Source: DATFRX01 sp035630615
GTDB taxonomy: Bacteria > Actinomycetota > Actinomycetes > Propionibacteriales > Nocardioidaceae
NCBI GenBank assembly: GCA_035630615.1
Contig: DASQKI010000085.1
Location: 1-64,000 of the forward strand
Reading direction: 5' to 3'
DNA: 64,000 nt
The position numbers and the translations under genes were made by a program. The notes beneath the pieces were generated by a model that worked only from the letters and a program-made list of their open reading frames with translations, was not told the origin of the DNA and ran no database searches. Shown here in pieces: positions 33,995-42,782 of this stretch (its first letter is position 1; every line of letters begins with the position of its first letter).

Positions 33995-35520
33995 ATCACG
34001 TCGATGTACGTCGGGGCGCCTACGCCGACTCGGTGACGCTGATGCAGGTGAGCCGGTCGGTCGCGACCTCACACGGAGTCGACGGCGCGATGGTGGCGAT
34101 GGCGACGCCGCTCAACCTGGATCTCCTTGCCGGCATGGGTTTTGAGCCTCCCGACGCGAGCCCCAACGACATGGTCGTGGCGATCCGTCTCGGGCCAGAT
34201 GGCGAACTCGACGAGGCGCTCTCGGCTGTCGACGCGGCGCTGGCGGTGGCCCGTCGGACACGGGCGGCCGGTGCCGTCGAGGCGGCCCCGCACCGTACGA
34301 CCGCGACCGCGCTTCGCGACTCCGACGCAACGCTCGCGCTCGTGTCGGTGCCGGGGCCGTATGCCTTCGTCGAAGCGATGGATGCCCTGGCCGCCAGCCG
34401 CGATGTCATGGTCTTCAGCGACAACATGCCTCTGGAGCAAGAGATCCGACTGAAGTCGGAGGCGGCCGAGCGCGATCTCCTCGTCATGGGACCCGACTGC
34501 GGCACGGCCGTCGTCGGCGGACTCGGGTTGGGCTTCGCCAACGCAACCCGACCCGGACCCGTCGGTGTCGTCGCGGCGTCCGGCACTGGATGCCAGCAGC
34601 TGCTCTGCCTCCTCGACTCCGGCGGGGTCGGCATCACCGCGGCCTTCGGTGTCGGGGGCCGAGACCTGTCGGAGCCGGTGGGCGGCGTGTCGACGCGGCA
34701 GGCGATGCGCCGGCTCGACGCGGACCCGGCGACCGAGCTGATCGTGGTGGTGTCGAAGCCGCCGGCGGCCACGGTCGCGACCGAGCTCGTGTCGTATGCG
34801 GGCGAGCTGTCGACGCCAGCGGAGTTCGTGCTGCTCGGCGCCGGCGAGCCGGATCTCACGGCCGGGGCCGAGCGGGTGCTGGCCGCGCTCGACCGTCCGA
34901 CGCCGGCCTGGCCGCGATGGGGCGAGCGCGCGGCCAGCACCCGCGTCGGTTACCTGCGCGGACTGTATTGCGGCGGCACCCTCTGCGACGAGGCGATGCT
35001 GATCGCGGGCCAGGCCGGCGAGACGGGCCAGGCGGGGCAGGCCGGCCAGACGGGCCAGGCCGGCCAGACGGGCCGGCAACTCGGCCCGGTGCGCAGCAAC
35101 ATCCCGCTGTCGCCGGAGCTGGCGCTCGACGGTTCGCTGACGGCGCCGGCGCACCTCATGATCGACTTCGGCGACGACGCGCTGACCGCCGGCCGGGCCC
35201 ATCCGATGATCGACCCGACCCTGCGGCTGGAGCGTCTCGCGGCGGAGGCCGCCGATCCCGACACGGCCGTGCTGTTGCTCGACGTGGTGCTCGGGCACGG
35301 CGCGCATCCGGATCCGGCGGCCGACCTGGCACCGGAGGTCGCGGCCACCACCACGCGCGGCGTGCCGGTCGTCATAGCTCTGGTCGGCACGGCCGCCGAC
35401 CCCCAGGACCTCGAAGGTCAGGCGACCGCGCTGGCCGACGCCGGGGCCGAGGTCTTCGCCTCCAACGCCGAGGCGACCCGGCGAGCGGTCGCGCTGGTCG
35501 GCACAGGAGGCCTCCGATGA
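33991..35520 (+). CDS. fdrA: FdrA-like acyl-CoA synthetase-type subunit
   Basis: 509 residues. Succinyl-CoA synthetase-like domains: MGPDCGTAVVGGLGLGFAN, ASGTGCQQLLCLLDSGGVG, GVGGRDLS and a C-terminal ligase-like half (LLLDVVLGHGAHPDP). FdrA family members lack the phosphohistidine of true ligases. With the DUF2877 and DUF1116 partners it fits the oxamate carbamoyltransferase complex. A glycine/glutamine low-complexity stretch (about residues 340-362) is encoded by tandem repeats at 35006-35076. ATGA overlaps on both sides. Confidence 0.88.
   Translation: MNHVDVRRGAYADSVTLMQVSRSVATSHGVDGAMVAMATPLNLDLLAGMGFEPPDASPNDMVVAIRLGPDGELDEALSAVDAALAVARRTRAAGAVEAAPHRTTATALRDSDATLALVSVPGPYAFVEAMDALAASRDVMVFSDNMPLEQEIRLKSEAAERDLLVMGPDCGTAVVGGLGLGFANATRPGPVGVVAASGTGCQQLLCLLDSGGVGITAAFGVGGRDLSEPVGGVSTRQAMRRLDADPATELIVVVSKPPAATVATELVSYAGELSTPAEFVLLGAGEPDLTAGAERVLAALDRPTPAWPRWGERAASTRVGYLRGLYCGGTLCDEAMLIAGQAGETGQAGQAGQTGQAGQTGRQLGPVRSNIPLSPELALDGSLTAPAHLMIDFGDDALTAGRAHPMIDPTLRLERLAAEAADPDTAVLLLDVVLGHGAHPDPAADLAPEVAATTTRGVPVVIALVGTAADPQDLEGQATALADAGAEVFASNAEATRRAVALVGTGGLR
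35006..35076. repeat. tandem GGCCAGACGGGCCAGGCC-type repeat in fdrA
   Basis: Short GGCCAG(A/G)(C/G)-type units repeat about six to eight times and encode GQAGETGQAGQAGQTGQAG, located between the two halves of the FdrA-like protein, where an interdomain linker is expected. Likely replication slippage. Confidence 0.8.
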
Positions 35521-36941
35521 CCGACCCCCTGCACCGCGAGCCCTCTGTCGTCGCGACCGGCGTCGACCTCCTCGCCGACGCGGTCGATGCCCAGGCGGCT
35601 CCGGTGACCCGAGTCGACTGGCAGCCTCCGATGCCCGGCACCGACGACGATCTCGCCACGGTCGCGGGCGATCGACGCCGGCCCGCCGCCAACGCCGAGG
35701 CGGTCCGTCGGATGCTCGACGTCTCGGCGCACCTCGTCGACGTGGTGCCGGCTCGCGAAGCACTCGGCCTCGGCGCCGGCGACTTCTTGCATGCCGGCCC
35801 GCCGATCACGTGGGAGCGGGCCTCCGGCCCGATGCGCGGCGCGCTCATGGGGGCGTGTGCGTTGGAAGGTCTTGTCGACGACCCGGAGCGCGCCGCGCCG
35901 ATGCTGGCCACCGGAACCCAGGTGAGCCTGGATCCGTGCCATCACCATGGCGCCGTCGGGCCGATGGCAGGCGTCGTGTCCGCGTCGATGTGGATGTGGG
36001 TCCTCGAAGATCCGGCGTCCGGTCGCCGCACGTACTGCTCGCTCAACGAGGGACTCGGCAAGGTGCTCCGCTACGGGGCGTACTCCCCCGACGTCCTCGA
36101 TCGGCTGCGCTGGATGTCGACGACACTCGGCCCTCTGCTCCAGGCAGCCGTCCGGCGGGCCGGTCCGATCGACGTCACCGCGATCCTCACGCAGATGCTG
36201 CACATGGGCGACGAGGCGCACAATCGCAACCGATCCGGCACGCTGATGTTGCTGCGCGACCTGGGACCAGCGCTCGTCGACGCCGGTGCGAGCGGCGATG
36301 TTGCCGAGGCGATCCGGTTCATCGGCGGCAACGACCACTTCTTCCTCAACCTCGCGATGCCGGCCTGCAAGCTCGCGCTCGACGCCGCCCGAGACGTCGA
36401 GGGATCGACGATGGTCGTCGCGATGGCGCGCAACGGGACCGACTTCGGGATCCAGGTGTCCGGCACGGGCGACCGGTGGTTCACCGGACCCGCACAGGTG
36501 CCCGAGGGTCTTTACCTCGGCGACTACGGACCTGACGACGCCAACCCCGACATCGGCGACTCGGCGATCACCGAGACGGCCGGGCTCGGCGGCTTCTCGA
36601 TGGCGGCCGCGCCGGCGATCGTCCGGTTCGTCGGCGGCACCGTCCCCGACGCGCTCGCGACCACGCGACGCATGTACGAGATCACGCTGGCCGAGAGCCC
36701 GCGATGGTCCGTACCCACGTTGGAGTTCCGCGGCGCCCCGACCGGCATCGACGTCTCGCTGGTGTGTCGTACCGGCATCGTGCCGCAGATCAACACCGGC
36801 ATGGCCGGCCGCGTGGCGGGCGTCGGCCAGGTCGGTGCCGGCCTCGTCACGCCCCCTGCCGAGATCTTCCCGGCAGCGCTCGCCGAGCTGGCGGCGTCGG
36901 CTGACCGGCAACCCTCCGCGAGTGGCGCACGGTCGTCGTAA
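35517..36941 (+). CDS. DUF1116 protein (YlbE/AllG-like)
   Basis: 474 residues, full length for the family. Landmarks include WERASGPMRGALMGACALEG, a HHHGAVGPMAGVVSASMWMW motif, TQMLHMGDEAHNRNRSGTLM and GTDFGIQVSG. It is the probable catalytic partner of the FdrA-like and DUF2877 proteins (carbamoyl transfer between oxalurate/oxamate and phosphate). No carbamate kinase or allantoin genes lie nearby. Its last eight to ten residues (PSASGARSS) and stop codon are supplied by the 55-bp palindrome at 36920-36974. Confidence 0.88.
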   Translation: MTDPLHREPSVVATGVDLLADAVDAQAAPVTRVDWQPPMPGTDDDLATVAGDRRRPAANAEAVRRMLDVSAHLVDVVPAREALGLGAGDFLHAGPPITWERASGPMRGALMGACALEGLVDDPERAAPMLATGTQVSLDPCHHHGAVGPMAGVVSASMWMWVLEDPASGRRTYCSLNEGLGKVLRYGAYSPDVLDRLRWMSTTLGPLLQAAVRRAGPIDVTAILTQMLHMGDEAHNRNRSGTLMLLRDLGPALVDAGASGDVAEAIRFIGGNDHFFLNLAMPACKLALDAARDVEGSTMVVAMARNGTDFGIQVSGTGDRWFTGPAQVPEGLYLGDYGPDDANPDIGDSAITETAGLGGFSMAAAPAIVRFVGGTVPDALATTRRMYEITLAESPRWSVPTLEFRGAPTGIDVSLVCRTGIVPQINTGMAGRVAGVGQVGAGLVTPPAEIFPAALAELAASADRQPSASGARSS

Positions 36942-36974
36942 ATCGCGCCCGCTGACGGCAACGGTGCGCCACTC
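36920..36974. repeat. 55-bp palindromic element (copy 2) at the end of the DUF1116 gene
   Basis: Left arm GAGTGGCGCACGGTCGTCGT (36920-36939), 15-nt loop, right arm 36955-36974; 17 of 20 arm positions pair. Same length and near-identical outer arm to the element at 8213-8267. It contributes the DUF1116 stop codon (TAA at 36939-36941). It could also act as a terminator between this gene and the convergent MarC gene. Confidence 0.85.
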
Positions 36975-36986
36975 GGCGATTAGGCC

Positions 36987-37604
36987 TCAGCCCTCGCCCG
37001 CGATGAACGCGCGCACCGCGTCAGCCACGAGCTGGACGGCGATCGCCGACAGCAGCAGACCGCTGATCCGGGTCACGAGCGTCACGCCCGACTCGTGGAT
37101 GAGACGCAGGATCACGACCGAGTAGCGCATGAACGCCCACAGCATCACGTGCACGCCGACGACGCCGAGCGCCACTGCTGTGAACGTGGGCGCGTCGTCG
37201 ACTCGCTCCACGAACACCATCGTCGCCACGATCGCGCCGGGCCCGGCGAGCAGCGGCGTTCCGAGCGGCACGAGCGCGACGTTGACGTCCTTGGTCTCGA
37301 CCGGCTCGTCCTCCTTGCCGGTCAGCAACTCCAGCGCGACCAGCAACAACAGCAACCCACCGGCACATTGGAGGGCTGGCAGCGAGATGTTGAGGTACGT
37401 CAGAAGCTGCCGTCCGAACAACGCGAACGACACGATGACCAGGAAGGCCACGGCGACGGCCTGCCAGGCGGCGCGCTTGCGTTGGCGAGGCGTGCCACCG
37501 CTGGTCAGCGCCAAGAAGAGCGGGATCGTGCCCGGCGGGTCCATGATCACGAACAGGGTCACGAAGACCGAGGCCAGCAGGGTGCCGTCGACCACATCAC
37601 TCAC
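36987..37604 (-). CDS. MarC family integral membrane protein
   Basis: 205 residues with six hydrophobic segments. FVTLFVIMDPPGTIPLFLALT and VPLGTPLLAGPGAIVATMVF are the conserved MarC/UPF0056 half-repeats. The family has a transporter-like fold, but no substrate is known; despite the name it is not shown to confer multidrug resistance. The GTG start overlaps the stop of the PHP gene by 4 nt. Confidence 0.93.
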   Translation of the reverse strand: MSDVVDGTLLASVFVTLFVIMDPPGTIPLFLALTSGGTPRQRKRAAWQAVAVAFLVIVSFALFGRQLLTYLNISLPALQCAGGLLLLLVALELLTGKEDEPVETKDVNVALVPLGTPLLAGPGAIVATMVFVERVDDAPTFTAVALGVVGVHVMLWAFMRYSVVILRLIHESGVTLVTRISGLLLSAIAVQLVADAVRAFIAGEG

Positions 37605-38431
37605 GGGAGGGCCGCCAGCAGCCGCTCGAACTGGTCCGGCGCGGTCGTCTCGCCTCCCAGCGGATGGTCGAGCTTGCCCGCACCGTGGTAGTCGCTGCCG
37701 CCGGTCGCGACGAGCCCGACATCGGCCGCGATCGACCGCAGGCTGGCCCGCGTCTGTGGATCTTGATCCCGGTGGTCGACCTCGATGCCGGTCAAGCCAG
37801 CGTCGGCGAGCTCGCCGAGAACCTCGGCGGTCAGCACGCGGCGACTGCCGCGACTCCAGGGGTGCGCGATCACGCTCACCCCGCCAGCTTGGCGTACGAG
37901 CTCGATCATCTGAGTGACCTCGGTGGCGTAGCGACGCACATATCCGGGCCGCCCCCAGGCCAGATAGCGCGAGAACGCCTCGCTTCGGTCGCGCACGACG
38001 CCCAAGGCCACCATGGCGTCGGCCACGTGCGGGCGCCCGGTCGCCGACGCCGATCCGGAGGCTCGCGCGACGTCGTCCTCGGTGATGTCGACGCCGGCCC
38101 CGCGGAGCCGCGCCAGCATCACCGGCAGCCGTGAGGTACGCCCGGCGAGGATCCGTTCGAGCTGTTTCGCTAACGGCGAAAACGTCGGGTCCAGCTGATA
38201 AGCGAGCAGGTGAACGCCCACGTCGTCGTACCGGCAGGACAGCTCCATACCGGTTATCAGGCGTAGTTCATGACACGCAGCCGTTTGCTCGGCTTCGTCC
38301 CATCCGTCCGCTGTGTCATGATCGGTGAGTGCCACCACGTGGAGTGATGCCTCAACTGCGTGACCGATCAGCTCAGCGGGCGAATCGGTGCCATCGGAGC
38401 AATGTGAGTGCGTGTGCAGGTCAATCAGCAC
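37601..38431 (-). CDS. PHP-domain phosphoesterase (RNase AM/YciV-like)
   Basis: 276 residues. Metal-binding PHP motifs are in place: IDLHTHSHCSDGTDSP, LTDHDTADGW, GMELSC, GGVSVIAHPW and GGSDYHG. Relatives hydrolyse 3',5'-nucleoside bisphosphate (pAp) and trim RNA 5' ends; that is the most likely role. GTG start at 38431. In an operon with MarC, an order common in actinomycetes, and divergent from the ECF sigma gene. Confidence 0.92.
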   Translation of the reverse strand: MLIDLHTHSHCSDGTDSPAELIGHAVEASLHVVALTDHDTADGWDEAEQTAACHELRLITGMELSCRYDDVGVHLLAYQLDPTFSPLAKQLERILAGRTSRLPVMLARLRGAGVDITEDDVARASGSASATGRPHVADAMVALGVVRDRSEAFSRYLAWGRPGYVRRYATEVTQMIELVRQAGGVSVIAHPWSRGSRRVLTAEVLGELADAGLTGIEVDHRDQDPQTRASLRSIAADVGLVATGGSDYHGAGKLDHPLGGETTAPDQFERLLAALP

Positions 38432-38535
38432 CGCGACAGCCTATCTACCGCAAATATCACATGTTGGGATGCTAGGTGTCTGAAGTTCCTTACTATGTGC
38501 AATTGTCCCTACACAAAGAGTAGCTAGCGGGTGGT

Positions 38536-39252
38536 TTGGACGTGCGCGGCGGGTCGGAGGGCAGGTCAACAACGGTCGGGGGGCAACAGATCGTCATCGC
38601 CTTTCCGGGGACCGAGGAGGTCAGGACAACTGTAGAGGTCACGACTCCGGTAGATCTCACGCCTTCGCGAGTCGTGGCGCCTACAGAAGTCGGCCCAGCT
38701 GCGCCGGACACCCCCGGCGAGGAGCTGATCGATCTCGCAAAGCGCGGCGATCGTGACGCCTTCGCCCATCTGTACGAGCAGCACGTCCGAGGGGTCTACC
38801 GCTATGTCTATTACCGCGTCGGCGCCCGCCACCTCGCAGAAGACATCACCAGCGAAACGTTTTGCCGCGCTCTGCGGTCGCTGGGCTCCTATCGCGGCAC
38901 CGACGCAACCCTGGCGGCTTGGTTGGTAACCATCGCTCGGAACCTCGTCACCGATCACTTCAAATGCGGGGCCCGTCGTCACGAGGTCGCCACGGACGAG
39001 CCACAGCCCGGAGCGTCACCGGCCCCCACGCCCGAAGAGGCAGCGATCTCGTCGTTGACGAGTGACTCCCTGATCAACAGCCTGGACGAGCTGACCGAGG
39101 CGCAGCGCGACTGCCTGATCCTCCGGTTCATTCAGGGTATCTCGGTCGCGGAAACAGCGGACATCCTTCGCCGGTCCGAAGGATCGGTCAAACAGTTACA
39201 ATGGAGGGCCATTCGCCGGCTCGCCATGGTTATTTCCGAGGAGATGAGGTGA
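38536..39252 (+). CDS. ECF sigma factor paired with a DUF5667 protein
   Basis: 238 residues. Region 2 (DAFAHLYEQHVRGVYRYVYYR, EDITSETFCRAL) and region 4 (LTEAQRDCLILRFIQGISVAETADILRRSEGSVKQLQWRAIRRL) are complete. An N-terminal extension of about 60 residues precedes region 2. The TTG at 38536 gives the full length; a GTG two codons later is an alternative. The stop overlaps the GTG of the DUF5667 gene, a conserved actinobacterial pairing, and that protein is the likely regulator. Divergent from the PHP gene. Confidence 0.9.
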   Translation: MDVRGGSEGRSTTVGGQQIVIAFPGTEEVRTTVEVTTPVDLTPSRVVAPTEVGPAAPDTPGEELIDLAKRGDRDAFAHLYEQHVRGVYRYVYYRVGARHLAEDITSETFCRALRSLGSYRGTDATLAAWLVTIARNLVTDHFKCGARRHEVATDEPQPGASPAPTPEEAAISSLTSDSLINSLDELTEAQRDCLILRFIQGISVAETADILRRSEGSVKQLQWRAIRRLAMVISEEMR

Positions 39253-40547
39253 GTCCCTTGGATATCTCGTCGTCCCCCAATCAACGCCGGTTGGCCAAGG
39301 AGTTCGCCAGCTCCCTGGAGCAGAGCCACCGCTCCACCCGCAACGACGTCCACGGATACGTCGAGTTCGCCCAGCACTTGAGCGAGACCGAAGGACCTGT
39401 ACCGGATCCCTCGTTCCGCGAGGCCCTGCGACACCGACTCCTCCACGAGCTGATCGAGGACGAGCTGGTTCCGCAGCACGACGAGCTTGCGCTCCGACGC
39501 GACGAGCGGACCAGGCGCAAGGGCGGGAGCCATTGCTTCGAGCGCGCTCCTCGCGAGCCCTGGATCGCGGCGGCGTCGACCGTCCTGGTCGTGTGCGGCG
39601 GCGCGGTGGGCCTCGGCCAAGACAGCAGCCAGACGCTTCCAGGCGACGTGCTCTACCCGGTCAAGCGCTTCTTCGAGTCCGGCGAACTGGCGCTGGCCAA
39701 CTCGACCGACGGTCAGGCCCGCGAGCTCATGGACCAGGCCACAGAGCGACTCGACGAGGCCCGTGAGCTGGTCCAGGACAACGAGATCCACAGCAAGCAG
39801 GCGCTGCCGGAGACGATCGTCGACTTCAACGAGGCGACGACCGATGCCGGCAACCTCATCGTCGAACAGAGCCGCGCGGACGCGATCGACCCAGCGATCG
39901 TCTCCGAGTTCCGCTCCTTCACCGTGGAGTCACGCACGGCACTCGACGAGATCGCGGAGAGCGCTGACGGCAAGACCGCGTCTCTCATCGAGGACGCGCG
40001 CTCGACGCTCGACAGCTTCGACGATCTGCTGCCCGTGCTCGACCCGGTGCTCGACACGGCCGACGAGACGCCCATCGCGGCAGAGGCGCTCAACGTCCTC
40101 GGTCTCGGTGGCAGCGAGCACGCCGACCATGTCAACGAGACTCCGCTCGAGGCGTCCAGCACCGACGCCGCCGAAGCGATCGACTCGACCGTCTCGTCGA
40201 TCGACGACACCGTCAACGACACGCTCGCCGACACGACCGCTGCGCTCACGGGCCCGGTGTCGGTCGTCGAGCTGTCCTCCGGCACCGTGAGCATGGCGGT
40301 CGCGACCGTCCACAACTCGGTGAAGGCGGTCGACCGCGCGGTGTCCAACACGCTGAAGACAGTCGACAAGACGCTGGAGCAGGCGACCGCCGGGGTCAGG
40401 GAAACCGTGCACAAGACGACCGAGGCCGCGCAACAGGCGGTTCGCGACGCCGCGCAGGTCGTCGACGACTCGGTGCAGACCGCCGCCGACGACACCGTCG
40501 ACGATGCCGTCGGTGCGCTGCAAGGCGCCACTGGCGGAGTGCTGTAG
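39249..40547 (+). CDS. DUF5667 domain protein, probable membrane-linked partner of the ECF sigma factor
   Basis: 432 residues. A cytoplasmic N-terminus (about 1-105, helical), one hydrophobic segment (PWIAAASTVLVVCGGAVGLG), then the DUF5667 signature LPGDVLYPVKRFFESGELALANSTDGQARELM. The rest is a long, acidic, helical extracytoplasmic region ending in Val/Ala/Thr/Asp-rich quasi-repeats (VSNTLKTVDKTLEQATAGV, TTEAAQQAVRDAAQVVDDSV) suggestive of coiled coil. By position it should act as an anti-sigma-like sensor; this has not been demonstrated for the family. GTG start overlaps the sigma stop. Confidence 0.85.
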   Translation: MSPLDISSSPNQRRLAKEFASSLEQSHRSTRNDVHGYVEFAQHLSETEGPVPDPSFREALRHRLLHELIEDELVPQHDELALRRDERTRRKGGSHCFERAPREPWIAAASTVLVVCGGAVGLGQDSSQTLPGDVLYPVKRFFESGELALANSTDGQARELMDQATERLDEARELVQDNEIHSKQALPETIVDFNEATTDAGNLIVEQSRADAIDPAIVSEFRSFTVESRTALDEIAESADGKTASLIEDARSTLDSFDDLLPVLDPVLDTADETPIAAEALNVLGLGGSEHADHVNETPLEASSTDAAEAIDSTVSSIDDTVNDTLADTTAALTGPVSVVELSSGTVSMAVATVHNSVKAVDRAVSNTLKTVDKTLEQATAGVRETVHKTTEAAQQAVRDAAQVVDDSVQTAADDTVDDAVGALQGATGGVL

Positions 40548-40560
40548 AACAGAAAAATAC

Positions 40561-40620
40561 GTGATCGGCCGACCACCGATCACAGCCCAGATCGGGAGGC
40601 CGCGCAGCGCTCGCCTCCCG
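40561..40620 (+). terminator. tandem hairpin terminators after the sigma/DUF5667 operon
   Basis: Two hairpins 9 bp apart: an 8-bp stem with 7-nt loop at 40561-40583 and an 8-bp stem with 12-nt loop at 40593-40620, starting 14 nt after the stop of the DUF5667 gene. No clear U-tract. Confidence 0.6.
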
Positions 40621-40702
40621 TCCACTGGGGTCGTCCGAATTGGCCCGTCAGATCTGGACACCTGACGGCACCAGATGGACGGCTGACCCAGTGGGCCGGG
40701 TA

Positions 40703-40737
40703 GGGGTTGGCGCCGTCCCGAGAGCGGCGCCAACCCC
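40703..40737. terminator. perfect 13-bp stem-loop
   Basis: GGGGTTGGCGCCG and its exact complement with a 9-nt loop. It lies between convergent genes and could terminate either, but is 155 bp from the nearest stop at 40547 and 218 bp from the stop at 40955, so another role is possible. Confidence 0.5.
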
Positions 40738-40954
40738 GTCTAACCCGTGATCACCGGCGGGGAGACCCGTTTCCGTCGGCCAGTTGCACGGGAGCTTCGA
40801 TGGTGCGAGGACCGGTGTGCCGCGGCGGCTAGGCCTGGTGGAGGACTCCGCTTCCGCGGCGATGTCGCCCAACTGACATGGGTGGCCCCTCCATCCCGTT
40901 CCCTTGGCCGTACAAGGGATTGACGAGGGTGCGCCGGATTGGTTACGCCGTTGG

Positions 40955-41578
40955 TCAGGGAATGGACAGACGTCTGGACAAACCGCTCAAAGGGATGACA
41001 TCGACCTGTCCGATCAACGTCCGCAGGTCCACGAAGGTCAATCCGCTGCGGATGATCGCACCGGCGGTTGCCGGCCATGCAACGATCCACAACCAACGGC
41101 CCGAGGCCTCGCCGACGAAGACATCGCGATCGTCGCGCTCGCCAACCCACCAAAGCGGAGTGGCGTGCTGGCCGACCTGGACTCGGGTGGCCGCCGGAAA
41201 GCCGCTGATCTGCCGGCCGACGTCGAGGCCCTGTGCGCCGGCGTAGTAGGCGCCCAACCCGACGCCGGGTTCTTCGCAGACGAGGAGCAGGTCGGCGTCA
41301 CCGGCGATCGGATCCGGGCCGCTGCAGGCCAGAACGGTCGCCTGCTCGGCTCCGTCGCCGGCCCGGCCGACGCCCGACACCGACCAGTTGGCCGGCATCG
41401 GCCAGGGCAGCCAGGTCGGAAGGTGAGCATCGGTGATGTGCTTGAGCAGCACATGGACAGACGGCTCTTCGTAGCCCCCGAGAGGCGCGACAATGCCGTC
41501 GGTGGCGCACCACCACCGCCCCATGTCGTCGCACCGTACCGGTGTCCCGCATCGGGGACACCGCTTGGCCCGATTCAT
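40955..41578 (-). CDS. DUF6758 family protein with N-terminal zinc ribbon
   Basis: 207 residues. MNRAKRCPRCGTPVR and WWCATDG give a CxxC...C zinc-ribbon start, followed by a conserved actinobacterial domain with PTWLPWPMPANWSVSGVG, AGDADLLLVCEEPGVGLGA and SGRWLWIVAWPATAG. The family accompanies PHP and MarC genes in many actinomycetes; its role is unknown. ATG 41578 starts at the ribbon. Confidence 0.85.
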   Translation of the reverse strand: MNRAKRCPRCGTPVRCDDMGRWWCATDGIVAPLGGYEEPSVHVLLKHITDAHLPTWLPWPMPANWSVSGVGRAGDGAEQATVLACSGPDPIAGDADLLLVCEEPGVGLGAYYAGAQGLDVGRQISGFPAATRVQVGQHATPLWWVGERDDRDVFVGEASGRWLWIVAWPATAGAIIRSGLTFVDLRTLIGQVDVIPLSGLSRRLSIP

Positions 41579-41654
41579 GCACTGACCGTGCCGTGCCTCG
41601 TGGGTCGGGTCAAGTACCGAAGGGATCAAACGACTATTCGGCTCCGTTGACTGC

Positions 41655-42782
41655 TCAGGCCTTTACCGTTTCTCCGGTCGGGGTCGGATGCCGCCGGAAG
41701 TAGTACCGAAGCCACAACCAGCAGCCACCGCCCATGATGATCGGTCCGAGATAGGTGAACATCCGAAAGACGAAGACCGCACCGACGATGCCGCTATTGC
41801 TGGTCTCGGGCGTCGCCCACGACAGCGTGGAGATATAGAGCGTCTCGGCGATCCCCACGTTGCCCGGCGTAATCTCTACTAGCGTCAGTAACCGGACGAA
41901 GGTGTAAGCCGCGAACACCTCGATCGCCGTCAGGTCGAACCGTTCGATGTCGACTGACCGCACGGCCACCAGCAAGGCCAGGTAGGTACAGAACTCCTTG
42001 CCCACGACGAGAGCGGTCAGGCGAAGGCCGCGATGGCGAGCCGTTTCCAATACGTCGAATCGGAACCGGACGACCGCCTCTCCGACCGCCTCGGACGGCG
42101 GACGGTTGACCAATCCGCGCATCCAATTGATCAGCTGCCCGGTCAGCTCACCGAACCGCCGAGCAAACCGCTCGCTCCGGATGATGCAGACGCCGATCGC
42201 CACAACGACGACGGACAGACAGAGCGCGAGCAGAGTCACCGCGAGAACGCGATGGGGAATCGCCTCTTGTGTCGCGAGCAGCAGCATCGCGATGCTCGGA
42301 AGGATCAGCGCGACGAGATTGCTCCACACGCCGTTCATGACGCTCGCCCGGCTGAAGTCGATGAAGTCGATGCCAAAGCGGCGGTAGATCGCGTACTTCG
42401 TGATCACACCGGAAGGGCCGGGAATCGTGTTGGAGACAGTGGCGGCGGCACCCTGGGTCACGAATGCCTGCCCCAACCGGAGATCGTCGATGAGCAGGCT
42501 CGGCGCCGCGGCCTTCAGCAGTTCGATCGTCAGTGTCAGGACGATCATGAGAACGATGCCGGCGGCCGAGAGCGAGGTGATGGCCTCCCAGACTTCGTCG
42601 TAGTCGGCGAAGTTCGGGATCAGGACGCCGAAGATCAGATAGAGAAGGACGGCGACGAGTACTGCTCGTACGAGGATCTGGAGGGGTGACAGCTTCGGCG
42701 TCTCGAAGATCTTCGACGCCTGCCGGGCGAGCTCCTGTTGAGATTCGCTAGCTGGCTCGCCCGGATCGTCCCCAGGAGTCAT
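41655..42782 (-). CDS. YbhN/UPF0104-type membrane protein (lysylphosphatidylglycerol synthase TM family)
   Basis: 375 residues with about eight membrane helices. PSLLIDDLRLGQAFVTQGAAATVSNTIPGPSG and LVEITPGNVGIAE fit the flippase-like TM domain of the AglD/MprF superfamily, without a catalytic synthase domain. It may move or organise lipids. Its ATG overlaps the stop of the upstream SHOCT gene by one base. Confidence 0.87.
   Translation of the reverse strand: MTPGDDPGEPASESQQELARQASKIFETPKLSPLQILVRAVLVAVLLYLIFGVLIPNFADYDEVWEAITSLSAAGIVLMIVLTLTIELLKAAAPSLLIDDLRLGQAFVTQGAAATVSNTIPGPSGVITKYAIYRRFGIDFIDFSRASVMNGVWSNLVALILPSIAMLLLATQEAIPHRVLAVTLLALCLSVVVVAIGVCIIRSERFARRFGELTGQLINWMRGLVNRPPSEAVGEAVVRFRFDVLETARHRGLRLTALVVGKEFCTYLALLVAVRSVDIERFDLTAIEVFAAYTFVRLLTLVEITPGNVGIAETLYISTLSWATPETSNSGIVGAVFVFRMFTYLGPIIMGGGCWLWLRYYFRRHPTPTGETVKA

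Larger units (their letters stand above)
40548..40954. other. 407-bp gap with three hairpins
   Basis: No gene is evident. GTGATCGG/CCGATCAC (40561-40583) and CGGGAGGC/GCCTCCCG (40593-40620) follow the DUF5667 gene in tandem and probably terminate it. A third, perfect 13-bp stem GGGGTTGGCGCCG/CGGCGCCAACCCC (40703-40737) stands apart. The last 200 bp before the convergent DUF6758 gene show nothing clear. Confidence 0.6.
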
